Below are positions 51,470 to 62,800 of a stretch of 64,000 bases of DNA, piece after piece (the first letter of the stretch is position 1; each line of letters starts with the position of its first letter). Made by a program: the position numbers and the translations under genes. Under the pieces are notes generated by a model. It was not told where the DNA came from, did no database searches, and worked only from the letters and a program-made list of their open reading frames with translations. Source of the DNA: Flavobacterium hydatis (GTDB lineage: Bacteria; Bacteroidota; Bacteroidia; Flavobacteriales; Flavobacteriaceae). Location of the stretch: assembly GCF_000737695.1 (NCBI RefSeq), contig NZ_JPRM01000003.1:186001-250000 (forward strand). Reading direction: 5' to 3'.

Positions 51470-52657
51470 TTAGTCTAAAATAGCTGCAATTCCAGGTAAA
51501 ACTCTACCTTCTAAAATTTCTAACATTGCACCACCTCCAGTAGATACATAACTCATTTTGTCTTCAAAACCAAACTGTTTTACAGCAGCTACCGAATCTC
51601 CTCCTCCTACTAATGAGAAGGCTCCATTTGCAGTAGATGCAGCAATATAATCTCCTAAAGCGATTGTTCCTTTGGCGAAAGATTCCATTTCAAAAACTCC
51701 TAATGGACCATTCCATAAGATTGTTTTTGAATCCATGATAACTTTCTCAAAGTTTGCCAATGATTTAGGACCTGCATCAAGACCTTGCCATCCATCAGGA
51801 ATATCATATACATCTACCACTTGTGTGTTTGCTGTGTTTGAGAAATCATCTGCAGCAATAACATCAACTGGAATATGTATTTGAACTCCTTTTTCTTTAG
51901 CTAATCTTAAAATTTCAAGTGCTAGTTCTAGTTTGTCATCTTCACAAATAGAATTTCCTACTTTACCACCTTGTGCTTTAATGAAGGTAAAAGTCATTCC
52001 TCCACCAATAATCATATGGTCTACTTTGTCTAAAATGTTTTCGATAACCGTAATTTTCGAAGAAACTTTAGATCCACCAAGAACAGCTGTAACTGGTTTT
52101 TCACTATTTTTAAGTACTTTATTTAAGCTTTCTATTTCTTTTGCTAATAATGTTCCAAAACATTTTTCGTTAGGAAAAAATTGAGCAATTATTGTTGTCG
52201 AAGCGTGTGCTCTATGTGCTGTACCGAAAGCATCGTTTACATAGATATCTCCTAATGAAGCTAATTCTTTTGCGAAAGCTACATCTCCAGCTTCTTCTTC
52301 GGCATGGAAACGTAAATTTTCTAGTAATAAAACTTCGCCTGGTTTTAAATTAGCAGCAGCATCTTTGGCAACTTCCCCAACACAGTTTGAAGCAAACTGT
52401 ACAGGAACTCCTAAGATATCTGAGGCTGTTTTTAAAATATGTTTTAAAGAGTATTTTTCTTCAACTCCTTTTGGTCTTCCAAGGTGTGACATTAAAATCA
52501 CGCTTCCGCCTTGGGCTAAAATAGCATCAATTGTAGGTTTTGCAGCTTCGATACGTGTAGCATCTGTTACATTAAAGTTTTCGTCTAATGGCACATTGAA
52601 ATCAACACGAATGATTGCTTTTTTATTCTTAAAATTAAAATCTTTTAACGTTTTCAT
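51470..52657 (-). CDS. pgk: Phosphoglycerate kinase
   Basis: The 395-residue glycolytic enzyme has [44 protein letters not shown] and the C-terminal [13 protein letters not shown] and STGGGAML, all in the normal order. It converts 1,3-bisphosphoglycerate to 3-phosphoglycerate with formation of ATP. It has its own upstream AT-rich region with a weak -7-like element at 52693-52700 (TATATTTG on the minus strand). It is convergent with nothing and lies between the wall enzyme and the SprF-SprB region. Confidence 0.97.
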   Translation of the reverse strand: MKTLKDFNFKNKKAIIRVDFNVPLDENFNVTDATRIEAAKPTIDAILAQGGSVILMSHLGRPKGVEEKYSLKHILKTASDILGVPVQFASNCVGEVAKDAAANLKPGEVLLLENLRFHAEEEAGDVAFAKELASLGDIYVNDAFGTAHRAHASTTIIAQFFPNEKCFGTLLAKEIESLNKVLKNSEKPVTAVLGGSKVSSKITVIENILDKVDHMIIGGGMTFTFIKAQGGKVGNSICEDDKLELALEILRLAKEKGVQIHIPVDVIAADDFSNTANTQVVDVYDIPDGWQGLDAGPKSLANFEKVIMDSKTILWNGPLGVFEMESFAKGTIALGDYIAASTANGAFSLVGGGDSVAAVKQFGFEDKMSYVSTGGGAMLEILEGRVLPGIAAILD

Positions 52658-52692
52658 TAAGGTAAGTTTTTTAGTTTTTTTTGAAAGAATAA

Positions 52693-52700
52693 CAAATATA
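52693..52700 (-). promoter_or_regulatory. Possible -7 element of pgk
   Basis: TATATTTG on the minus strand matches the TANNTTTG core and lies 36 bases upstream of the pgk ATG. No -33 match. Confidence 0.3.
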
Positions 52701-52824
52701 GAACTTTTACCTTAGTAATAAATTCGATAAAAATAAAAAACAGGGGTTTATATAAACGAAAACGATGTAATTTGATAATTATTTTAAATTAAACACAAAA
52801 AATCAAAAAATGACAAATTAATTA

Positions 52825-53799
52825 TTAATCGTGAACTGGGTTTTGTGTACAAGGACAGTTACTAATTGCTTGTAGGAAATCGAATCCGATTGTTACAACG
52901 TGTGTTCCTGAGTTATAAGCGCCAATACGGTTAAGTGATGCCTGATACGAGTAACCGAAGTAAAAACCTGCTTTCTTGAAACCTGCCATAGGACCTACCA
53001 TTAATGGCTGGAAGAACTGATCATTAAGAAAACGGTAAGAAACTCCTATCCAATAATAATCTTCGTAACGGTTGTATTGTCTGAACTTAAAGTTAAAATC
53101 GGTACTTGAACGCTGATCACTAGCAAACAATTGGTAATAAACTGATGGTTCGAACTCGATACGGTTGTTCTCTGCTCCTTTAAAAACATATCCTGTATAT
53201 ACTTGGTAGTTTCTAAGTAAATTAGGCTCTATACCGTCGAATTTATCGATTGCTTTGTTTAGGATGTTACTTGCGTTAAAACTTAAATAGAACGACTTAT
53301 TACGATATAAGACCCCTACATCGAAGTTGTTGTTAGAAACAAATCTATTATCGGTAACGCTTGGATCTGGTGCAGGGATTTCGTACGTTGGGTTAAACTG
53401 GTTGATATCAATTTTAAAATTATTGATGTTATACGAGATACCAAAAGACAAGTATTGCTTAGAATAATAATCTAGAATTAAGTGGTGCGCAAAAGATATT
53501 TTGGCTCCTGTTTGTCTTGTATATCCGTTACTATCGTTATAAAGCGATATTCCCACTCCGGAACGATCCAGGATTCTAAAATCGGCATAAAGCGACTGGT
53601 TATCGGGTGCGTCTTTAACTCCTACCCATTGTGTTAAACCATTGGCACGTATTCTTAAATTATCACCAATTCCGGCAAAAGTTGAAGATACTACAAATGG
53701 ATTATCTGCAAGGTATTGTGTAAAAACTGGCAAGTTTAACTCTTGGCTGTAACCTGATGTTACAGCCATAAGTAGAAATGATATGATAATTTTTTTCAT
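52825..53799 (-). CDS. sprF: PorP/SprF family type IX secretion system membrane protein
   Basis: The start at 53799 gives a signal peptide (IIISFLLMAVTSGYSQ); the frame from 53823 would add eight residues. The 324-residue protein has the PorP/SprF pattern LPVFTQYLADNPFVVSSTFAG, GISLYNDSNGYTRQTGAKISFAHHL, NFDVGVLYRNKSFYLSFNASNIL and a C-terminal GFYFGYSYQASLNRIGAYNSGTHVV, an outer-membrane barrel. In F. johnsoniae SprF is required for secretion of SprB. Here it follows the sprB-like gene by 41 bases on the same strand, so the pair is likely an operon. Confidence 0.9.
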   Translation of the reverse strand: MKKIIISFLLMAVTSGYSQELNLPVFTQYLADNPFVVSSTFAGIGDNLRIRANGLTQWVGVKDAPDNQSLYADFRILDRSGVGISLYNDSNGYTRQTGAKISFAHHLILDYYSKQYLSFGISYNINNFKIDINQFNPTYEIPAPDPSVTDNRFVSNNNFDVGVLYRNKSFYLSFNASNILNKAIDKFDGIEPNLLRNYQVYTGYVFKGAENNRIEFEPSVYYQLFASDQRSSTDFNFKFRQYNRYEDYYWIGVSYRFLNDQFFQPLMVGPMAGFKKAGFYFGYSYQASLNRIGAYNSGTHVVTIGFDFLQAISNCPCTQNPVHD

Positions 53800-53840
53800 T
53801 GTATTATTAATTTTAGATAACATAATTACTTTGTTATTAG

Positions 53841-56800
53841 TTATCTGTAAAGGGTGAAATGTCCAACAAACTCTCTGTCATCTTTTTTGTCATTGAGTTT
53901 CAATACGTACCAGTAATCCCCAGATGGCAATTCGGCACCATTGTATTTTCCATCCCATTTTTGACCCAACCTGTACTTACAGATTATACGTCCGTATCTA
54001 TCAAAAATATCGAATGTTAAATCTTTGTAGTTTACTGTACATCCTGGAGCCCAAGTATCGTTTATGCCATCTCCATTTGGAGTAAAGTGATTTGGAATAC
54101 AAACATCTACGTAAGGGAAATATCTTGTAGCTGTAGCTGTACATCCATTTTTATCTGTTACAGTAACTGTGTATGTTCCTGATTTGTAAATAATGAATTT
54201 ATTAACTGTTCCGTAAGATTCTCCATCTAGTGTGTATTGGTATTCTCCACCACCACCTGTAGCTGTAGCAACAATTTCATTTAATCCGCCATCGGCCAAT
54301 GTTAATGTTAATGGTTGTACTGCATCTATTGTAAATGGTAATGTTGTTTGCTCACAACCATTACTATGTCTTGCTGTTACAGTGTGTTTTCCTGGAGCAA
54401 CATTTACAAATATGTTACTATCCTGATACGTTGTGCTACCATCTAATGCATAATCTACATCAGCTTTGTTTGCACTTTCGTGAATAGTTATAGTCACAAA
54501 GTTTGCCGCTACATTATTCACACAATCCGTATTAACCTCAGCAATTGGCTCTAGTCTAACTGCTTCTGGCATCGGAATTTCTAATTCAGCCGTACACTCG
54601 TTAGCATCGATAACATAAACTATATGTTTACCTCCTACTAATCCTGTAAATGGATGGTTTGTACCTGTAACTGGTGCATATGTACCTTTTCTGTCATCCA
54701 GACTTACTCTGTAAGGAGCTGTTCCGCCAACAATATCGATACTAAATGATCCATTTTTCTCTCCAAAACACAACTCTGGCATTATACTATTTGGCACTAG
54801 AGATGGGCTTAAGATTCCTGGTTCTTTTATTTCGATTCCTTTAATCGGGAACTCACATCCGTTTTCGTCCTGAACTAATACATCATAGAATCCTGCTTTT
54901 AAATTATCAAAAACATTTAATTCAAAGAATTGTCTGAAGTCTGGCGAAATCGCATATCTCAGTTTTCCTGTTCCTCCTGTAGCATTAATAGTAATTGCTC
55001 CGTTGTTAGATCCATTACATTTTAATGGTGTAGGAACTGCAACTGCTGTTATGCTTGTTGTTGGCTCTATAATTGTAACTGGTAATGCTTTTGTAAAACA
55101 ATCCCCGCTATCCACTTTTACAATATAAGTTCCTTGTGAAAGGTTCTCAAATTGACCTGGTTTACTCTGTGTAGGTGTAGGTACAATTGGTAACCCAGCT
55201 GCATCAAGCAATGTGTACACATAGTTTCCTAATCCTCCTACAGCTGTAGCATATATACTACCTGTACTTGATCCTTTACAATGAATATCATAACCTGTAA
55301 CAGCTGTGAAAACAAGTTCTGGAACTGGTGAAAACTTAATTCCGTTAACAGTTTCTGTAGTACAACCAAATACATCTTGTACAAAATATTTGTATGTAGC
55401 ATCTGCCGTTGTAACAGGCAATACAATAGTTACTGATGAATTAAATGGTAAGCTATAATTAATACCATCTGTACTATATTTATATGGTCCTGTACCTCCT
55501 GTTGCAGTAAGTGTAAGTTCTGGAGCTTTAAGACAAGTTTCAGTAGCTTTAATTGCTAATGATCCTTTAACTTTTGTTGGCTCTTTAATTTCTACTGCTA
55601 CTGATGTACCTGAACATGTCCAGCTATCTGTAACTGTTACTACATAACTTCCTGCTTTTAATCCTGTAAATAAAGGATCCACTTGTGGTCCGTTTTTAGT
55701 TACAACTCCATCAGGATATGTTGCAACCAATGTATATAAATATTTACCTGAACCTCCTGTAGTCGTTACTGTAATTTCTCCTGTATTATCACCAAAACAA
55801 GTTAACATTGCTTTAGCTACATTAGCTGTAACTACAATTGGTGCTGGTATTTTTAATTCTATAGGCTTTGAAACCTCACATTTACTATCTCTTACTTTTA
55901 CTACGTAATTACCAACTCCTAAATTAGAGAATGTTGATTGAGTAGACCAAGTAACTAATGGTGCTCCGTTTAATTCTAATTGGAATTCATATCCGCCTGG
56001 CCATCCACCTTTAGCAGAAGCTACGATTTTTCCATCTTTATTACCTGCAGCACATGTAATCTCTGAATGCTGTACATCAAGTTCTAATGGTGTCAATGGT
56101 CCTTTTATGTCAAACTCAGCATCTACAGTACAGAAAGGTGAATCTATTAATGTAGCTGATATTTTATAAGAACCTGCTTTTAAATTACTAATTGTAAGTG
56201 GTCCTAAATTTGGACTAGTACCATTTATAGTAGCTGCACCTAATACCGGGCTAGTAATTACATAAGTGAATCCTTTAGGAAGGTTAGAAGGAATTACTTT
56301 AGAATCTACTAAAGTAAAATCTATGCTTCCATCTGCAGCATTAAAACATGTAATGCTCTTAACGTTTGTAGCTTTTAACTCGAAAGTATTCGGCTTATCA
56401 ACATTATGAATTCTATCAATACTACATCCTGTATCAGGGTTTTTAACTGTAATTATATATTCTCCTGTTGGTAAATCAGTAAACGTATTTACTCCAATTA
56501 AATTGATTTTAATTGTACCATCTGGATACTTTATAGAATATTCTAAAGCTGGTAATGGCAATACTCCTTCAGCAGTTACATTAACACTAATATCTTCATT
56601 AGTTAAACATGTAATTTTAGCATCTACTTTTATAACAGCATCTTTAATACCTACATAAGGCTTAATTACAGCTGTAGTGCTTATAGGGCAATTATTGTTG
56701 TCATAAACTTCTATGATATAAGTACCTCCTGCTAAATCTGACGAAGTATATTTAGTCTCTTTTCCTGACTGAACAATTCTGTCATCTGCTGGTGTAGCTC

Positions 56801-59800
56801 CTTTTTTGATAAATACATATTTAGTAAGCGGTTGAGTACCTCCTGAAGCGCTTACTTCTATAGTAGCAAACTTAGGTGTATTTGTTCCTGCATTACAAGC
56901 AAATTCTGTAACAACTGGAGTAGCAATAACAATTATGCTTGGTTGTATAATTTCAGTTTTTGCTGAACCTGGACAATTTCTACCTGACATAACTGATACT
57001 GTATATTTACCTGCTGGTAAATTACTGAATGTAGGTTCTTTTTGTTCTGGTCTTGCAACAGCATTACCTTTATAATCAACACCTGTTAACGTAAATTTAT
57101 AATCAGGGTTGTTATTACTTGCATTTAGTGCAACCGTTATAGTACCATCAGTTCCATCAAAACAAGTAACTGGTGTTGGTGTTAAATCTGCATCTACAAT
57201 AGTAACAACTGCTGCTTTAGGTATTGTATAATCAATTAATGCAGTACATTTTGTCGCCATATCTTTTACCCAGAAATAATACTTAACATCAGGAGTTAAA
57301 TTCGGGAATACTGCTGTTACGCTAAATGTACCCGGTACTGTAGCTGACCCAATAGCATATTGGTAATTAGGTGGAGTTATTGTTCCTCCTAAACCTTGTA
57401 GAGTAACAACTCCGTCACCTCCATTACAAGTTGGATATGTCGAAATTTCTGCCGACAATCCTAATGGTTCCAAGATTGTAAATGCTCCAATTGCTGAAGT
57501 AATACATCCATTCGCATCTTTTACATATACATCATATGTACCTGGTCCTTTTACAGATAAAATAGGATTAGTTGAAAAATTATCTTTATCTAAACCATAT
57601 TGTAATGGTTTTACACCATTAGCAGTAACAGTTATTGTATAATCTGCACCAGCAACATAACATTGGCTATCTGGTGTAGCTACAATTGCAGATGGAACTG
57701 GATCTACTGTAATATCTACAGGCGTACTAGCTTCACATCCATTTTTATCTATAACCCAAACATCCCATTTAGTACTTACCGCTGGGTCTAATGTAGCCGT
57801 ATTGGTATCAAAATAATTCCCAACTGGTGAATCTCCTGATTTAACAAAAGCATACTTATAGTCTGCTGTTCCACCAATAACAGATGTAATTGGAACTGTT
57901 ACTTGTGCTCCTTTAGTTTTACAATTTTGAGGGACATTAGTAATTGGACCTAAGCTTAATGCTAATGCAGGCTCTGTGATTATAACTACGGTTGATGTTT
58001 CAGAACACTTAGGGAATCCTGTTTCTTTAACTACAACTGTATAGTTATTTCCTGCAGGTAATCCAGTAGTAACTGTTGAACCTAGAGTTGTATCTCCATT
58101 TCCTGTTAATACTGAAGTAGCTCCGTCGAAAACTTCATAAGTATATGCTCCAGTATATCCAGTAACATCGATAGTAATTTTTCCTGTACTATCTGTTTTA
58201 CATCCAACTTGTGTTGATGCAAAAGCAGTTACTTTTAGATTATTAAATAATGGAACTGGTTGAACAACTGATTTTATACTACAACCTGTATTATTATCGA
58301 ATATTTCAAATTCATAGTAGCTACCTGCTGTTTGCGCATCGTAAGTAAATATATTACCAGTAACGGTTGTTAAACTTCCTGGAATAAGAGCTCCGTCTTG
58401 ATACACTTGGTATGTAAATTGTTTTGGTGTATTTGTTCCTCCAGTAATAACAACATTCATTACTTGTTTCTTGTTTTCACAATCCATATCTGCACCAAAA
58501 GTTACATCCGCAGAAATTAAACTTGGGAATGGAGCAATTAGGATAGTTACATTATCGATACAATCATTTTCGTCCTTAACGTAATATGTTACGTTTTGAG
58601 GAGCTTTATCAGCATCTACATAAAATACATTATCGTTTCCATAAGTAATATTGTCTTTACTATAAGTGAATTTTCCTGTTCCTCCAGCGCCTGTAACAGT
58701 AACTTTTACTTTTTTAGGAGTGTTTCCTGTAGAACATTCAAATGGGTCTGGAGTTGCGCTAGCAACAACTTCAACAGGTATACCAATGGTAACTTTTACT
58801 GTTTCTTCACAACCTCTTTCAGATTTTACTGTAACATTATAATCTCCTGAAGCTAATCCAGTAAAATAACCATTTGATTTTTGTATAACTGGAGTGCCAA
58901 CCGGAAGTCCTGTTATTGGATCAAGTGATGTAAGCGTGTATGTATATTCAGGGTTATTGTTAACAGCTGGTAAATTAACTTTAATTGTACCATTACTAAC
59001 GTTTCCTTGAGCTGGTTGTCCTGCCGGAGTCATACAATTAGGTAATGTTACAACAATATCACCAATTGCTAAAACTACTTTTGTAGCAAGCGGAATATCA
59101 ACATCTACAGATTTTGTACAATTTGTACTCAAATCCTTAACAATAATCGTATAACTGCCTGCAGCCTGATTTAAGAAAACACCATTGTTAAGCTGTACTA
59201 CATCTACAGGAGTAGGAATTACAGTCTTATTTTTTAATGTAAATTCGAATTTATTTCCTGTAGCTACAGTAGTATCACCTCCAGAAACTTCTGCAGTAAT
59301 AGTACCGTTTGCGATATCACAAACAGGATCAAGGGTAAATTTAGCTTTAAGGTCTAATGGTTTGAAAATTTCTAATTCAACCTCGTTGCTTGTACAACCA
59401 TTTAAGTCTTTAATTTTAATTTTGTATACCCCTGAAGCTAAATCAGATATTGTAAACGCTGGTACTGTTGTAATAGCAACAGCATTACCACCATTTAAAG
59501 TATATGTATATGGTCCTACACCAAGTGTAGTTATATTTACATTGATAGCAAAACTACCTTCTAGAGCCGAACAGAAAGCTGGATCTATAACGGCAGCAAT
59601 TACTGGTTCTGGGTCTTTAACAACCGTTACAGCTTTAGATGCGATACAACCATAAGCGTCACGAACATAAACTAAGTAATTACCTGCTTCTACATTAAAT
59701 GTACTTGATGTATGTGTAGGAATAACGAAAGATGCAGCAGTTGGTCTAGTATCCTCTGGACCTTCGCCTAATGGTAAATTATCAACAACATATTGATACA

Positions 59801-62800
59801 AATATGGAACTGCAGCAGAAGCTGGAATTGCTGGCGTAGTTGGCGTTGCTGGTACAGCTACAACCGCTGGTATAGTAGTTCCTCCTTGTGGAAAAGCATT
59901 GATTACTCCTTTTAATGGATTACAATTAGCATTATTAGTTGATTTAGCATCTAATGTTAAAACTGTAGTCGAACCTGTAATATTAAATGGTGATGTAGTT
60001 ACACTACATCCTTTTTTATTTGGTGTAACTGATTTATCAATTTCGGTCACCAAAACATAATAGTTTCCAAATGGAAGTACTCCAAAATTGTTTATATCTA
60101 ATGAAGCTCTCGGAATAGTATTACCTGCCGGTACTACTCCAGATTGTACTGGTCCTATTGGTGCTTGCGTTAGTTCATTAAAAATTTGATATTCTACATC
60201 AGTTGGTACTGTATATTGACTATAAACTTTAAACGATACATTACCATTGTCTGCACCCAAACAAGTAATATTATTAGCTTGTAAGTTCTCTATTTCTAAT
60301 TTTGAATTTGTTGGAATAGCAAATTCTGAAGTTTCATAATAATAACATCCTGTTCCTGTACCACCATGAGCAGCATTACTATCATATACGATAAAAGTAT
60401 ACTTAACCCCAGGCGTTAAATTATAGAAAGTTGCTTGTTTACTTCCTACTGGAAGAGCATCTTCTGCTAACCAACCAACTGGTCCCATAGGAACGGGGAA
60501 GTTAGGCGTTGTACCGTCATAAATAGCAAAATAAAATGGTCCGTTTCCAGTAATTGTAGACCCATCTGCCGCTTTACCTACAGCAACAATTGCTGTACCT
60601 CCTGCAGAACAATCTGCTACTGGTGGAGTTACTGTAATATCTAAATCTTTTGGCGGTGAAGCAACTAATATGTTTTTTATAATTTTAGAACAATTATTTG
60701 CATCTGTTATAGTAATCTCATAATAACCAAAATCAACTACTTTAAAAACTTGTAATGTCCCTGTTTGGTTCGTGAATGTTTGATCATAAGTAACATTAAG
60801 TCCTTTTACGTTATAAGTATAATTTTTTGTTCCTCCAGATACGGAAGTAATCGTAATTGAACCCAATGATTCACCATTAGACGCATTACAAGTTATAGGC
60901 TGAACATCATAAACTACAGAAATAGGATCTGGTTGCTTAATTTCAACATTCAACTCTGTAGTAGAACAAGATTTTGCATCTGTTACTTTTACAGTGTAAA
61001 AACCTGCTGGAAGTCCAGTAGTTTGCGTTCCGTATGATGTATTAGTAGTTGTATTCTTCACATCGATTACATAAGGTCCTACTCCAAAAGCAGTGTCTAT
61101 AGTTACTTTTATCGAACCTGTAGCGTCTCCATTACATAAGATAACTGAACCTGTTGTTACTGCAGTAAATTTCGGATCTGTTTTTGGTTTTACAGTAACT
61201 GTAGAAGTTACTTCACAACCTATATTATCTTTTATTACAAATACATATTTCGTATCTGTAGTAGCTGTTGTAGCAGTAGCATCTGTATAAGAAAATTTAT
61301 TTCCTGAAATTGATTTAACAATAGGATCTGCAACACCATTTACGGTTACTGTGTAAGTGTAAAGTGCTGTACCTTCAAACACTTCTCCTTTAATGATTAC
61401 ATCAGGATTAGTCGTACAGTCGATATCCTTATCTACCTTAACAGTTGCAGTTAATTGTTTCGCAATATGTTGAGATGTTAATACAAGTGTACAACCTGTT
61501 GCTTTGTCTCTAACCGTTACAATATAATCCCCCGGCTCTAAATTAGAGAAAGTACCTGAAGGCTGATAAGCTCCTGTATTAAGTTTATACTCGTATGTTG
61601 GTGATGGCACCACATCTGGCGTAACAATTATTGTTGCTTTATCAGTTTTATCATAGCATAAATCTGAAGTTACATCTATCGTAGCCTTTGGTTTAACTTT
61701 ATCTGCCAATGTAAATTTATCAGATACTGTACAACCATTCAAATCTTTTACAGTTACAGTATACTCTCCAACTTGTGTTAAATTTTCAAAAGTATTTAAT
61801 GCTTGTGGGCCTACTTTAGTTCCATCAGGTTGTGTAAGGGTATATTTATTAGTTCCCCAACCACCTTTAGTATCAACTACAACTTTACCAGTAACATCAC
61901 ATGTCATTGGTGTTACAGTTAATTTTGTTATTTCTAATTTTTCAGCTGGAGCCAAAATTTTCACAGTTTTAGAAACTTGACAATTTGTTTCTAAATCTGT
62001 TAACGTTAATGTATGATCACCTGCTGCTAAATTAGGAACATTTACAATAATTGTAGTAGATCCTGTAGTAGGCGTTGTACCTGTTACTGCTGTTCCTCCG
62101 TCAATATCATAAGAATAACGAACATTATTACCTAAGTCTTTGATAGTAAACTTCGCAGAACCATCTGTACTTCCTAAACAAGAAATATTATTTACTACTT
62201 CTTCATCTATTACTATTGGTATTAATTTTTTAATAGTATGAGGGAATGAGAATGTACATTTATTAGCATCTCTTACTGTAAATGTATAAGTACCCGGAGC
62301 TAAATCTTTGAATGTATCCTCTGGCTGCCAAGCTCTAAATCCTGTTGGTACAGTTATGGAATATTCATATGGTCCTTTTCCTCCTGTTACGCTTGTAATT
62401 GTAACATCTACTAAATTAGATGGACATTTAAGATCTGTATTTTTAATAACCATAGCTGTAATAGGAACTAAATCTAAAATAGTTCCTGCATCCTTAGTTA
62501 TAGTACATCCTTTGCTATCAGTAATTGTAACTGAATATGTTCCACCTGTAGTTAAATCTTTAAATATACCTGTAGTATTTGTTGCTACTACTGTAGTAAC
62601 TCCGCCTTTGGTTATCTTTAATACGTAAGTATAAGTAGTACCATTTCCACCTGTTGCCGAAGCTGTAATTATAGCTTTGGTTTCGCAAGTGTATGGTGTA
62701 GATATAGTAACTGTAGGTGTTATCACATCTGGTTGTGTAATATCAACTTCTACTTCTCCTGTACAACCATTAGTATCTTTTACATAAAATTTATGTTTTC

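Noticed and set aside
59185..59655. Plus-strand 156-residue frame inside the adhesin gene
   Set aside because: Antisense shadow of the repeat-coding frame; similar open frames occur at other repeats.
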